Shown here one piece after another: positions 14,806 to 23,933 of a stretch of DNA of 64,000 nucleotides (positions are counted from its first letter, which is position 1; each line of letters opens with the position of its first letter). The position numbers and the translations under genes are program-made. The stretch is from positions 1-64,000 of the forward strand of contig DATAXD010000036.1 in assembly GCA_036266835.1 (NCBI GenBank), written 5' to 3'. The notes beneath the pieces are model-generated. The model had not been told where the DNA came from. It ran no database searches and saw nothing but the letters and a program-made list of their open reading frames with translations. Origin of the DNA: Galbitalea sp036266835. Lineage in GTDB: Bacteria; Actinomycetota; Actinomycetes; Actinomycetales; Microbacteriaceae.

Positions 14806-15495
14806 TTAGTTGAGCGCCTCGCGCACCGCGGCTTCGGCGTGGATCAGCGTCGTCGGGAACAGCGGCACCGGGCTGTCCGCACCCGACACCAACAGCTCGA
14901 TCTCGGTGCAGCCCAGGATGATTCCCTCGACGCCGCGCTCGCAGAGCGACGCGATGATCTCCCGGTACCGTTCGCGAGACGAGTCCTTCACGATGCCCAG
15001 CACGAGCTCCTCGTAGATGACACGGTGGATGTCCGCCCGCTCCGCCTCATCCGGGATGAGCACGGTAAGGCCGTAGCTCTCCAGGCGCTGGCGGTAGAAA
15101 TCCTGCTCCATGGTGAACGCGGTGCCGAGCAGTCCGACGGTGCGGATACCGGCATCCGTCACGACTTTCGCCGCCGCATCGACGATGTGAAGAAGGGGAA
15201 TGGAAATCGCCGCTTCGATCTCGGGTGTCACCTTATGCATGGTGTTGGTGCAGATGACCAGAAAGTCCGCTCCTGCCGCCTCGACGTGAGCCGCTTCCGC
15301 GGCGAGCAGCTTGCCTGCGAGCTCCCAATCGCCGGAGCGCTGGGTCTCCTCGATCTCGGCGAAATCCACCGAGCTCATCACGATCTTCGCCGAATGCAGC
15401 CCGCCGAGCCGATCCCGAACGAGTTCGTTGATGAGGCGGTAGTAGAGGGCCGAACTCTCCCAGCTCATCCCGCCCAGCAGGCCGATTGTCTTCAT
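14806..15495 (-). CDS. Aspartate/glutamate racemase family protein
   Basis: 229 residues, the usual length for aspartate racemase (EC 5.1.1.13). The front reads TIGLLGGMSWESSALYYRLIN; the two catalytic cysteines are Cys82 (ICTNTMH) and Cys196 (LGCTEIELL). It is a cofactor-independent enzyme that interconverts L- and D-aspartate or a related amino acid. It follows the YbaK-like gene by seven bases, forming a two-gene operon. Confidence 0.9.
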   Translation of the reverse strand: MKTIGLLGGMSWESSALYYRLINELVRDRLGGLHSAKIVMSSVDFAEIEETQRSGDWELAGKLLAAEAAHVEAAGADFLVICTNTMHKVTPEIEAAISIPLLHIVDAAAKVVTDAGIRTVGLLGTAFTMEQDFYRQRLESYGLTVLIPDEAERADIHRVIYEELVLGIVKDSSRERYREIIASLCERGVEGIILGCTEIELLVSGADSPVPLFPTTLIHAEAAVREALN

Positions 15496-15502
15496 CCCGA
15501 GT

Positions 15503-16057
15503 TCACGACTCGACGGGGATCGGGTAGGCCAGTCCCTCGATGACTTGTACCGAAGGCAGACGCTCGAGCAGCTTGCCGGGGAGCAAAATCTTGGAGCGAC
15601 GGATGCCCGACCCGATGATCACCGCGGGCTCGGCAACTACGCGGCTGTCGACCAGAATCGGCCAACTCGCGGGGAGCCCAACCGGAGTGATGCCGCCGTA
15701 TTCCATTCCAGTCAGCTCGACGGCCTGCTCCATCGGCAGGAAGGAAGCCTTGCGCACATCGAGAAACCGTTTCACCGTGTTATTCACGTCGGCTCGGGTG
15801 CTGGCGAGGATCACGCAGGACGCGATCTTTTCGATGCCCTCGCGCTTGCCGCCGACGACAACGCAGTTGGCCAGCCAGTTTGCCTCGAGTCCGAAAGCGT
15901 CGCGCGTTGCAGCTGTGTCGGAGATCCCCGGGTCAATCTCGACCACGGCTACCTCATCCAGGAGCCCTAGTGCATCGAGCAGCGCGAGGCTCGGAGCGGA
16001 CAGAAGATCGGTGCGCGTGGAAGCTGGCACGCCGCTGAGGCCGCCGAGAGTGATCAC
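15503..16057 (-). CDS. YbaK/EbsC-like aminoacyl-tRNA deacylase domain protein
   Basis: 184 residues with the YbaK/prolyl-tRNA-synthetase-associated fold: ANCVVVGGKREGIEKIASCVILASTRADVN, FLDVRKASFLPMEQAVELTGMEYGGITPVGLP and the GSGIRRSKILL loop. Such proteins hydrolyse wrongly charged aminoacyl-tRNAs in trans, or are diverged relatives. The GTG at 16057 is the best start; the frame stays open for a few codons further. Linked to the racemase, which could suggest D- or non-cognate amino-acid handling, but this is speculation. Confidence 0.85.
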   Translation of the reverse strand: MITLGGLSGVPASTRTDLLSAPSLALLDALGLLDEVAVVEIDPGISDTAATRDAFGLEANWLANCVVVGGKREGIEKIASCVILASTRADVNNTVKRFLDVRKASFLPMEQAVELTGMEYGGITPVGLPASWPILVDSRVVAEPAVIIGSGIRRSKILLPGKLLERLPSVQVIEGLAYPIPVES

Positions 16058-16381
16058 ATCGCTAAGCGTAATGTTCGGCGGGCAGCGACCGCCTTCGAAG
16101 GCGATTTCACCCGCCGCATACCCATCTGGCCTCCCGGTGTCAAGTGGTCAAATTCGCTTGCATCCGCAAAGTTTCGCCGCATAAAATCTGGGCGTCCAAA
16201 TACAGCCGAGGAAGGGAGAGAGGCTTGGGCAAGCTTGTTGAACGAGCGAGCGCGTGCTCCTCAATGAGTCTCACATTCGGTCCGAAGTCCGACGCAAAAA
16301 GCCGTGCTCGACCTGCGGGCCCCGCGCCACATATGATCAGCCACGTGCGGGCTCGCACGACCCAGCGGAGAGCGGGTACCA
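16058..16381. promoter_or_regulatory. Gene-free divergent region with candidate promoter for the cyclase
   Basis: No credible gene in this 324-bp gap. TTGCAT (16158-16163) and TAAAAT (16182-16187) with an 18-bp spacer could drive the diguanylate cyclase gene, giving a leader of nearly 190 nt. No operator palindrome or riboswitch fold stands out. Confidence 0.35.
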
Positions 16382-17749
16382 GTGGATAGCGTGCTCAGCG
16401 ATGCGCTGCCGTCGGGTCTCCTGCTCATCGACGCGCGTCGTCAGATCCTTGCCGTTAACGAGCTCGTCCTCAAGTGGTGCGGCGTGCCGCGCGAGAAGCT
16501 CATCGGGCAGCCCTTCGATAGTGTCGTTGTGCAGCCAGAGGGCGCGCGTTCCGCGGATTCCGAATACCTTCCCGCGATTGCTGAGATCACCCTTGCCGAT
16601 GGCTCGATACTGCCGGTTCTCGTCGCCGAAGGTGAGGCGGATGTCGACGGGAACCGTTACCTAACTCTCTTCGATGCCCGCGAGCAACGGGAGTTTCGTC
16701 AAAGACTGGCTACCCGCCATACCATGACCGTGCGCACGCAGACACGACTCGAGTTGGTGATTGCCGCTTCTATCGCCTTCGCTGAAGCGAGCGATGAGGA
16801 TGAGTTGGCCGGGGAGCTCGCAAAAACGATGGCGAGCGCCTATGCGGCCGAAGAGGCAGTCGTCTTTCTGCTGGATGAGGACATGGTGTTCCGAGAGGCC
16901 GCCGGATCGAATCCGCTGAACAACATGCCCGAGCTCGGATCGCTGACCGCGCAGGCCCTGCAGTTGCGAACCGTCACAAAGATCAGCGGAATTGAGGAGG
17001 CGTACGCGGTCGCTCCAGCCATTGGCGCCGCCTTCGAGGCAACGGGCGTGCAGTCGATAATCATTGCGCCCATCCACCATCGAGACCTGCCTCTGGGTAT
17101 TGTGGCGGCTTTCTTTCATCACCCCAGAACGTTTGACGACCAGGCCGCGCCACTCGCAGACGCCCTCGCCGGACAGGCGCAACGCGCAATCAGTGCCTTG
17201 CGGGCGCAGAAGCGACTCGAGCACGCGGCGATGCACGACGACACCACGGGTCTGCCCAACAGGAGAATGCTTGAGGAGCGGGCGGACAGCACGCCTCGCC
17301 AGCGAAGCGCGGTGATCGGGGTGCTATTCGTCGACCTGGACGCGTTCAAGGTAGTAAATGACGAGTTGGGACACGACGTCGGAGACGCCGTTCTCCGCGA
17401 GGTCGGTGTGCGGCTGCAGTCGACCATCCGCGAGCAGGACATCGTGGCCCGCTATGGCGGAGACGAATTCGTGATTGTCTGCGAGGTATCGAACGAGGAG
17501 GTGGCGCTCGAGCTCGCGGAGCGGGTGCGCGAGAGTATCGGTCGACCGTACGGCATCCTGCCCGAGGGCTTCCGCATTGCGGCGAGCATAGGGGTGTCGG
17601 TGATGCACTCGGAGTCCGGCGATGTTGGGACAAGTGCTTTGCTGCGCGCTGCAGATGAGGCGATGTATCGCGCGAAGCACGCGGGCGGCGACCAGATCGC
17701 GTTCGTGGTCTCCGGGGTGACCGGAGCAAAGCTCAGCGAGAGATTATAA
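16382..17749 (+). CDS. Diguanylate cyclase with PAS and GAF domains
   Basis: 455 residues, no membrane segment. A PAS-like domain at about 1-105 (LLLIDARRQILAVNELVLKWCGVPREKLIGQPF), a GAF-like domain at about 125-280, then GGDEF. Catalytic GGDEF is intact at 359-363 in RYGGDEFVIV, with the allosteric I-site RxxD at 350-353 five residues before it, so the enzyme should make c-di-GMP and be product-inhibited. GTG start at 16382 with GGAGA upstream. The EAL phosphodiesterase gene begins 84 bp later, a make-and-break pair. Confidence 0.9.
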   Translation: MDSVLSDALPSGLLLIDARRQILAVNELVLKWCGVPREKLIGQPFDSVVVQPEGARSADSEYLPAIAEITLADGSILPVLVAEGEADVDGNRYLTLFDAREQREFRQRLATRHTMTVRTQTRLELVIAASIAFAEASDEDELAGELAKTMASAYAAEEAVVFLLDEDMVFREAAGSNPLNNMPELGSLTAQALQLRTVTKISGIEEAYAVAPAIGAAFEATGVQSIIIAPIHHRDLPLGIVAAFFHHPRTFDDQAAPLADALAGQAQRAISALRAQKRLEHAAMHDDTTGLPNRRMLEERADSTPRQRSAVIGVLFVDLDAFKVVNDELGHDVGDAVLREVGVRLQSTIREQDIVARYGGDEFVIVCEVSNEEVALELAERVRESIGRPYGILPEGFRIAASIGVSVMHSESGDVGTSALLRAADEAMYRAKHAGGDQIAFVVSGVTGAKLSERL

Positions 17750-17833
17750 GGCGAAACGTGCGATTCGCAAGGCGGGTTGCCTGACGATTCGATCGTCGAA
17801 ACACTGTCCTCAGTACGTGAACTGGGGAGACCG

Positions 17834-18613
17834 ATGCCGCGTCCAACTGAGCGCCTCGCGCTGCTCGCGCGCGCCCTCCCGGACGCGGTATCGCGTGGCG
17901 AGATCGCCGCTGTCTTTCAGCCTCAATTTTCGCTTTCGACGGCGCGGATCGCATCGGTCGAGGCGCTCAGCCGGTGGCGCCATTCCTCGCTCGGGCTGAT
18001 CCTGCCCAGTGAATTCATCCCGATCGCCGAGGAGACCGACGTCATTTCCCAGATCGGGGACCGGATGACGGAGCTGGCGTGTGCGGCGGTGTCGATCTGG
18101 CAGCGTACGGCTCCCGGCATCGAAATAGCCGTCAACATCTCCCTGCTGCAGCTTCGCAACACCGACTTCGCCGCCCGTTTCATCCGCTTCGTGGATGCCG
18201 CGTCTGCGGACATCCGCAGCCTGATCGTGGAAGTCACCGAGTCAACGCGTGCGGCAGATGTCCCTGCTGCAGCGCAGAACCTCCGGAAACTCGCCGACGC
18301 AGGCGTGACCATTTCCATCGACGATTTCGGCTCGGGCCATTCATCCGAGGAACAGGTTGCCGCGCTGCCCGCAACCGAATTGAAGGTCGACATGCAACTG
18401 GTTCAGAACCCAGGCTTAGACGGCGGCGACCGTCTGTCCGAAGCGGTGCGATTCGGTCAAGCGCGAAAGATGCGAGTGGTCGCCGAGGGTGTGGAAACCA
18501 CCGAACAACTCGACCGCGTGCGTGAGTTGGGATGCGATCGCGCGCAGGGCTTCCTGCTCGGGCAACCGGAGTCCAGCCAGCAAATCGGCGCTCGGCTCGC
18601 CGCCCCGGGCTGA
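17834..18613 (+). CDS. EAL-domain c-di-GMP phosphodiesterase
   Basis: 259 residues, essentially a stand-alone EAL domain. All key residues are seen: Glu43 of EAL in VEALSRW, Asn in VNISLLQL, Glu in VEVTES, DD in IDDFGSGHSS, Lys in LKVD, Glu in EGVETTEQL and Gln in AQGFLLGQP, so it should be active in hydrolysing c-di-GMP. ATG at 17834 is preferred over an upstream TTG (17777) because GGGGAGA lies just before it. Probably co-transcribed with the cyclase. Confidence 0.9.
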   Translation: MPRPTERLALLARALPDAVSRGEIAAVFQPQFSLSTARIASVEALSRWRHSSLGLILPSEFIPIAEETDVISQIGDRMTELACAAVSIWQRTAPGIEIAVNISLLQLRNTDFAARFIRFVDAASADIRSLIVEVTESTRAADVPAAAQNLRKLADAGVTISIDDFGSGHSSEEQVAALPATELKVDMQLVQNPGLDGGDRLSEAVRFGQARKMRVVAEGVETTEQLDRVRELGCDRAQGFLLGQPESSQQIGARLAAPG

Positions 18614-18708
18614 GCGAGCGCATCGGACACGCACGCATCACTTCCGCAAGGGGTTGTCGGCGCCAGGCTCTCGGCGTTCTCATGAGGAGAGGACGAAGGG
18701 ACCAATAG

Positions 18709-19713
18709 GTGAATAATACGGATGGCGTCGCAGTGGTGACGGGCGGCAGTGCTGGCCTCGGTCGAGCGATCGTGAGGGAGTTCGCTCTCCGCGGATGGGA
18801 CGTTGCGGTAATTGCGCGGGGAAGAGAGGGAGTCGACGGAGCCGTGCGAGACGTGCGTGCCGCGGGCCAGCGCGGGATCGGTCTTCTCGCGGACGTGTCG
18901 CAACGTGACCAACTGGACGCTGCTGCAGAGACGATCGAGCGCGAACTCGGTCCGATCGCCGTGTGGGTGAACAACGCGATGACGAGCGTGTTCGGGGAGT
19001 TCGCCAGTACCGATCCCGATGACTTCGAGCGCGTCGTCCAGGTCGATTTCTTCGGGTTCGTGAACGGGACCCGTACAGCAATGAAGCACCTGAAGGCGCA
19101 CAATGCTGGCGCGATCATCCAGGTTGGGTCGGCGCTTGCCCACCGCGGCATCCCACTCCAAGCCGCATACTGTTCGTCGAAACACGCGATCACCGGTTTC
19201 ACCGAGTCCGTCCTGACCGAGCTTCTCCATGACAAGTCCCCTCTGACGATCTCGCAGGTCGACATGCCGGCCATGAACACCATGCAGTTCGACTGGGTGA
19301 AGTCCCAGCTTCCGGAGCATCCGCAGCCGGTTCCGCCGATCTATCAGCCGGAGATTTGCGCGGCGGTGGTAGTCGACACGGCCGAACGTCCACGGCGGCG
19401 CACCTGGGTCGGGGAGTCGACGGTAGTCACCATCATCGGCAATCGGGTCGCCAGCCGGTATGCCGATCACGCTGTGGCGAAGAGCGGATATTCGGGCCAG
19501 GAGGCGGACTGGCTCAAGGAGCGGATGTTGCCTCCGAACCTCTACGAGCCGGTGGCCGGTGACCATGGTGCGCACGGTGCGTTCGACAGCAAGTCCCTGC
19601 GGATAACGCCACAGACCTGGGCGATACGGCACAGGGGTCTGGTTCGGAACCTCGGACTGGCGGTGCTGGCCCTCGCGGCGTCAGCCACCGTGGCAGCGGC
19701 ACGACGACGCTAA
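18709..19713 (+). CDS. SDR-family oxidoreductase with C-terminal membrane helix
   Basis: 334 residues. Classical SDR: nucleotide motif TGGSAGLGRA at about 12-21, NNAM (the NNAG equivalent) at about 88-91, catalytic Ser in GSALAH and YCSSK at about 150-154. The tail GLVRNLGLAVLALAASATVAAARRR is a likely membrane anchor, unusual for a soluble SDR but recurrent in this subgroup. GTG start with AAGGGA upstream. Substrate unknown. A strong hairpin follows. Confidence 0.88.
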   Translation: MNNTDGVAVVTGGSAGLGRAIVREFALRGWDVAVIARGREGVDGAVRDVRAAGQRGIGLLADVSQRDQLDAAAETIERELGPIAVWVNNAMTSVFGEFASTDPDDFERVVQVDFFGFVNGTRTAMKHLKAHNAGAIIQVGSALAHRGIPLQAAYCSSKHAITGFTESVLTELLHDKSPLTISQVDMPAMNTMQFDWVKSQLPEHPQPVPPIYQPEICAAVVVDTAERPRRRTWVGESTVVTIIGNRVASRYADHAVAKSGYSGQEADWLKERMLPPNLYEPVAGDHGAHGAFDSKSLRITPQTWAIRHRGLVRNLGLAVLALAASATVAAARRR

Positions 19714-19740
19714 TCCGGACGCCACACTGCCGGGCACGAA

Positions 19741-19772
19741 CGAGCCCGCCCCTGTACTCAGGAGCGGGCTCG
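19741..19772. terminator. Bidirectional terminator hairpin
   Basis: CGAGCCCGC pairs with GCGGGCTCG, and the interior CCTG-TACT-CAGG extends the stem after one mismatch. It separates the SDR gene from the convergent small membrane protein gene and can serve both. Confidence 0.75.
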
Positions 19773-19791
19773 GGTCTCTTACCTGCGCGAC

Positions 19792-19956
19792 CTAGACGCG
19801 GCTGCGTCCGCTGATCGAGCGGATGAGGAACGCGATCACCGCGAGGATCAGCAGGATGATTCCGACCCACAGCAGGAAGCTAACCGCGTGAACGAAGCCT
19901 CCTGTGATGGCAAGAATGATCGCGATGATCGCGATGACGATGAAGAGAATGCCCAT
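19792..19956 (-). CDS. Small hydrophobic membrane protein (54 aa)
   Basis: Two membrane helices: GILFIVIAIIAIILAITGG and the following SFLLWVGIILLILAVIAFLI, with a basic tail RSISGRSRV. Such short proteins are common and uncharacterised in actinobacteria, often stress-linked. ATG at 19956 is preferred for the AAGAAGG site upstream; an earlier codon (19983) would add a basic stretch. Confidence 0.7.
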   Translation of the reverse strand: MGILFIVIAIIAIILAITGGFVHAVSFLLWVGIILLILAVIAFLIRSISGRSRV

Positions 19957-20172
19957 TATGAAACGCCTTCTTTCTACGGGCACAATGCCCAGATTGTGCC
20001 GAGTACCGTTGTGGCGGTACCGACACTTCGACGCTATCCCCGCATTGGTGCTCGCGTCTGCCGGTTGACTTTTCGGGCCGATCCGCGCTAGCGAGTGGGT
20101 GCATAACGATCACGGCTGACGTAACAGCGCCACCCCTTGCCGTCACCCAGGCCCTCGTGCGTGCATAGTTGG

Positions 20173-21096
20173 GTGAACCTCGCCAGCAATGAACCCGCTC
20201 GAACTCGCATCGGGGAATCCGAGGCGCTGCCGCCCATCACCGAGGTCGCCGAACAGCCGGACTTCGACGCCCCATTGCTGCTGGGCCGCTACCAGCCGCT
20301 GCAACTGCTCGCTCGAGGCAGCTCCTCGATGGTGTTTCGCGCCCGCGACGAAACGCTCGGCCGAAACGTTGCGATCAAGCACTTCGACGGATTCAGTGCC
20401 GAAGATGTCGTCGCGTTCCACGACGAGGTGCGGACACTTGCGAGCCTCAGCCACCATGGCATCGTCGCGATCAACGATGCCGGGACCGATCTCTCGAGTC
20501 CCGACGAACCGCATCCGTTCCTGGTCATGGAGTTTGTGCGCGGGAAGTCGTTGCGCGAGACGATGGCGGCCAGACGCCTGTCGACCGTCGAGATCGGTGA
20601 ACTCGGATTCGAGGTCGTGGAAGCCCTCGAGTACGTTCACGCGCAGGGTGTCATTCATCGTGACATCTCGCCGTCGAACATCATGATCGTCGAGTACGGG
20701 ACGTCATCCTCGCGACCGCGTGCTCGCCTCACCGACTTTGGAATCGCGATCGCCGTCGGCACCAGGCAGGAGCCGGGTGCTCCGACTCTGGGCACGGCTG
20801 CCTACCTGAGTCCGGAGCAGACCACCGGCGAGCCGCTCACGCCGGCATCCGACATCTATTCGCTCGGCCTCGTCTTGCTTGAGTGTTTCACGCAGGAGCG
20901 AGCATTTCCGGGGGAAGCGGTCGAGTCCGCACTCATCCGGCGGGACTTCGATCCGCCCATCCCGACGTCAGTGCCGTCGGCCTGGCGGGCGATCATCGAG
21001 CAAATGACCAGCCGGGCGCCCGCCGACCGACCCACCGCCGCAGAGCTGGCCAGGAGCATCCGCCTCGCCCTGCGCAACAGCGGGCGGCACATGTGA
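20173..21096 (+). CDS. Soluble serine/threonine protein kinase
   Basis: About 307 residues, a single Hanks-type kinase domain: YQPLQLLARGSSSMVFRARD (P-loop), VAIKHF (ATP Lys), HRDISPSNIM (catalytic loop, Asp), LTDFGIAI (Mg-binding Asp), GTAAYLSPEQ (activation segment end) and ASDIYSLGLVLLE. Unlike PknA/B types there is no membrane helix or PASTA domain after the kinase domain, so it acts in the cytosol. Start uncertain: GTGs at 20161 and 20173 or a TTG at 20137. It precedes the redox operon by 121 bp on the same strand. Confidence 0.88.
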   Translation: MNLASNEPARTRIGESEALPPITEVAEQPDFDAPLLLGRYQPLQLLARGSSSMVFRARDETLGRNVAIKHFDGFSAEDVVAFHDEVRTLASLSHHGIVAINDAGTDLSSPDEPHPFLVMEFVRGKSLRETMAARRLSTVEIGELGFEVVEALEYVHAQGVIHRDISPSNIMIVEYGTSSSRPRARLTDFGIAIAVGTRQEPGAPTLGTAAYLSPEQTTGEPLTPASDIYSLGLVLLECFTQERAFPGEAVESALIRRDFDPPIPTSVPSAWRAIIEQMTSRAPADRPTAAELARSIRLALRNSGRHM

Positions 21097-21217
21097 GCCG
21101 GGTGAGGGCTAACATCATCGCCTGCGTCGGCCCCGAGCGCAACGCCTTGAGCAGCGCACCCTCCGCAGGCAATTCTGAAGTATCGGGTCTTTTGGGCAGC
21201 GACAGCGAGGTGCACGG

Positions 21218-21673
21218 GTGAAACGGCGAAGCAAGCTGAGCGCGGCGAGAGCGCTTCTGGTCGCGCGGCACGATGTTCGTACCGGACGATTCGAACGCAG
21301 CCTTTCGGGGTTAACGGCGGTCGGTGCCGCCGTCGTCACCGCCGAGATCTTCTTCGAGCACGACAGCGCGAGCTTCGGAAACAAGTGGATGTGGGCGCCG
21401 ATCGCGCTCGGCCCGCTCGGGATCGTGGCTGGTCTCGCCGGGGTGTTCAGCAAGCGCGCCGCGAAGACGACGCTGCCGGTGGTGTCCGCAATCATCGTTG
21501 CCAACGGGCTCCAGGGGACGCTGCTGCATGCCCGTGGCATCCATCAGAAGCCAGGCGGATTCAAGAACTTCCGCTACAACATGGAGATGGGCCCGCCGCT
21601 GCTCGCACCCCTGCTGGTCACGGTGGTTGGAGGAATGGGCCTGCTCGCCGCCGTGCTGAGGCGCGAGAAGTGA
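21218..21673 (+). CDS. Hypothetical multi-pass membrane protein
   Basis: 151 residues with about four membrane segments (LTAVGAAVVTAEIFFEH, MWAPIALGPLGIVAGLAGVF, LPVVSAIIVANGLQG, LLAPLLVTVVGGMGLLAAVL) and a basic N-terminus. Its GTGA junction with the next gene ties it to the gluconate-dehydrogenase-like proteins; it could be their membrane anchor or electron outlet, but no heme- or quinone-binding motif is evident. Confidence 0.75.
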   Translation: MKRRSKLSAARALLVARHDVRTGRFERSLSGLTAVGAAVVTAEIFFEHDSASFGNKWMWAPIALGPLGIVAGLAGVFSKRAAKTTLPVVSAIIVANGLQGTLLHARGIHQKPGGFKNFRYNMEMGPPLLAPLLVTVVGGMGLLAAVLRREK

Positions 21674-22305
21674 CGGCGGAGCTCGGCCTCGCTGGCAACC
21701 GCGACGACCGGTTTCCCGGGTTTGACGTGCTGGCGCAAGCGAAGCACTGGGACGTCGCAACGCGCGAGCTCATCGAGGATCGCCTCACCACAAGCGGGCC
21801 GTTTCGGTTCTTCTCGAGGGTAGAGGCCGCCGCCGCGGGCGCCCTATTCGACCAGCTGCTCGACCAGCGCGAGGAGCCGCGAATCCCCGTGCTGGAGTTG
21901 ATCGACGAGCGGATGGCAAAGGATGCCACCGACGGCTGGCGGTATGACTCGATGCCGATGGAACCCGACGCCTGGCACCAGTCGCTCGCCGCGCTCGACG
22001 CGGATGCGGTTGCGGAAACCGGGCGCACGTTTCCGGGACTCGACTGGGACACCCAGGCCGGCATCCTGCAAGCCATCCAGGATCTCGGCAGCAAACGCTG
22101 GCACGGCATGCCCGCGTCCCAGGTGTGGAGCCTGTGGACGCGATACGCCTGCACGGCGTACTACTCGCATCCGGCCGCCTGGCAGGAACTGGGTTTCGCC
22201 GGACCCGCGTATCCGCGCGGGTACAAGAACATCGGTGTCGATCGTCTCGAGTCGTTCGAGGTGCGGGACGTAGATCCGGAACTCCGGGCGGGAGCCGGCG
22301 AGTGA
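21670..22305 (+). CDS. Gluconate 2-dehydrogenase subunit 3 family protein
   Basis: 211 residues with the subunit-3 fold: AKHWDVATRELIEDRLT near the front, LLDQREEPRIPVLELIDERM, and PAAWQELGFAGPAYPRGYKNIGVDRLE near the end. In known enzymes this small subunit carries a TAT signal and escorts the flavoprotein across the membrane; here no signal is present, suggesting an intracellular complex. GTG at 21670 overlaps the upstream stop and its own stop overlaps the next start (GTGA), so it is tightly coupled to the GMC flavoprotein. Confidence 0.85.
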   Translation: MTAELGLAGNRDDRFPGFDVLAQAKHWDVATRELIEDRLTTSGPFRFFSRVEAAAAGALFDQLLDQREEPRIPVLELIDERMAKDATDGWRYDSMPMEPDAWHQSLAALDADAVAETGRTFPGLDWDTQAGILQAIQDLGSKRWHGMPASQVWSLWTRYACTAYYSHPAAWQELGFAGPAYPRGYKNIGVDRLESFEVRDVDPELRAGAGE

Positions 22306-23933
22306 CCTCGGTTCGCGAACGTAACGGGTCCGCGTGGCTGCTCACGACGCGCGGTGCCCTTCCGCTCAGCGCACGAGAGAACATGCGCCGGTTCGCCGAT
22401 GACGACGAAGTGGATGTCGTGATCGTCGGATGCGGAGCTGGCGGATCCACGATGCTGCAGCGCCTCGCGCACGCGGGCTGGAGAGTCATCGCGATCGAGG
22501 CCGGCCCGTTTTGGGACCCCGAAACCGACTGGGTCTCCGACGAGGCGGGGTCGCACGGGCTGTACTGGACCGAGCCGAGAGTCATCGGCGGTGCCGATCC
22601 CGTGCCGCTCGGATCGAACAATTCCGGCCGCGGCGTCGGCGGCTCGATGATCCACTATGCGGGGTACGTGCCGAGATTTCACCCGAGTGACTTCTCGACG
22701 TTCAGTCTGGACGGGGTCGGTGCTGATTGGCCGTTGGCGTACGACGAGCTCGCGCCGTACTACTCGGCGATCGAGCAGGAGTTGCCGGTCGCCGGCGACG
22801 AGTGGCCGTGGGGCGATCCGCACTCGTATCCGCATCGGCCGCATCCGGTGTCCGGGAACGGCGAGGTTTTCCTGCGCGGGTCGCTCGCCAGCGGGATCGA
22901 AGCACACGTCGGCCCGGTGGCCATCGCCAACGGACGATTCGGGAATCGTCCACACTGTATCTACCGCGGCTTCTGCCTGCAGGGCTGCAAGGTGAACGCG
23001 AAGGCGTCGCCGCTCATTACCCACCTCCCGGATGCGCTGGCTCACGGTGCGGAGATCCGGGCTGACACGATGGTCACGGGCATCGAGGTCGATGAACGCA
23101 CCGGGCAAGCTACCGGCGTGAGGTATCTGCGCGATGGCGCCGTCCACCTGCAGAGGGCTCGCGCGGTCGTCATTGCCGGCTACTCGATCGAGACCCCGCG
23201 CCTGCTCTTCAACTCGGCCTCCGGGCGCTTCCCCGATGGGCTCTGCAACGACTTCGACCAGGTCGGTCGCTACCTGATGGTTCAGGGAGCGCCACAGACC
23301 GGCGGTCGGTTCGACTCGGAGGTGCGGATGTTCAAAGGGCCGCCGCCCGAGGTGTCCAGCGAGGAGTTCTACGAGACCGACCCGTCAAAGCCCAACAAGC
23401 GTGGGTTCTCGGTGCAGAACGTCTCACCGTTGCCGATTACCTGGGCGGAGCATGTTGCTTCCCAGGGGCTTTGGGGCGCGGAGCTGCGAAAGAGGATGAC
23501 CGACTACGTGCACTGGGCATGCCTGGGCAGCCTGTGCGAGTTTCTACCGCAGGCCGACAATCGGGTGACGTTGGCAGAGGAAACGGATTCGATGGGACTA
23601 CGAGTTGCTCGATTCGAGTACACGCAGTGCGACAACGACAAGGCGCTGGTGAAGGCGGCACAGGCCGTCATGGAACGGATTCTCACGGCCGCCGGTGCGA
23701 CCGAGACGATGACGATCCAGCGCTACGCACATCTGGTCGGCGGAGCCCGGATGGCGTCCACCGAGAGGGACGGCGTTGTCGATGCCGACTGCCGCACCTT
23801 CGCTGTGTCGAACCTCTACATCACCGACGGAAGCGTCCTGCCGACCCAGGGCAGCGCCAATCCCGCGCTAACGATAATGGCGATCGCCGCACGCGCCGCG
23901 GACCGGATGATCGCCGGAGGCATTGCCGGATGA
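22302..23933 (+). CDS. GMC-family FAD oxidoreductase
   Basis: 543 residues. FAD-binding motif VVIVGCGAGGSTMLQRLAHAGWRVIAIEAG at about 41-70; GSNNSGRGVGGSMIHYAG next; Cys-rich CIYRGFCLQGCKVNAK around residue 220; C-terminal GMC block YAHLVGGARM ... VSNLYITDGSVLPTQGSANPALTIMAIAARAADRM with the catalytic His and Asn. It probably oxidises a sugar or sugar acid together with the subunit-3 protein upstream. GTG at 22302, four-base overlaps on both sides. Confidence 0.9.
   Translation: MTSVRERNGSAWLLTTRGALPLSARENMRRFADDDEVDVVIVGCGAGGSTMLQRLAHAGWRVIAIEAGPFWDPETDWVSDEAGSHGLYWTEPRVIGGADPVPLGSNNSGRGVGGSMIHYAGYVPRFHPSDFSTFSLDGVGADWPLAYDELAPYYSAIEQELPVAGDEWPWGDPHSYPHRPHPVSGNGEVFLRGSLASGIEAHVGPVAIANGRFGNRPHCIYRGFCLQGCKVNAKASPLITHLPDALAHGAEIRADTMVTGIEVDERTGQATGVRYLRDGAVHLQRARAVVIAGYSIETPRLLFNSASGRFPDGLCNDFDQVGRYLMVQGAPQTGGRFDSEVRMFKGPPPEVSSEEFYETDPSKPNKRGFSVQNVSPLPITWAEHVASQGLWGAELRKRMTDYVHWACLGSLCEFLPQADNRVTLAEETDSMGLRVARFEYTQCDNDKALVKAAQAVMERILTAAGATETMTIQRYAHLVGGARMASTERDGVVDADCRTFAVSNLYITDGSVLPTQGSANPALTIMAIAARAADRMIAGGIAG

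Noticed and set aside
16140..16358. 72-codon minus-strand frame starting like a GAGPAG flavin motif
   Set aside because: Only the motif-like start is present, with no Rossmann continuation and no ribosome site.
18234..19632. Minus-strand frames of 349 and 391 codons
   Set aside because: Antisense to the EAL and SDR genes, both with complete catalytic motifs.
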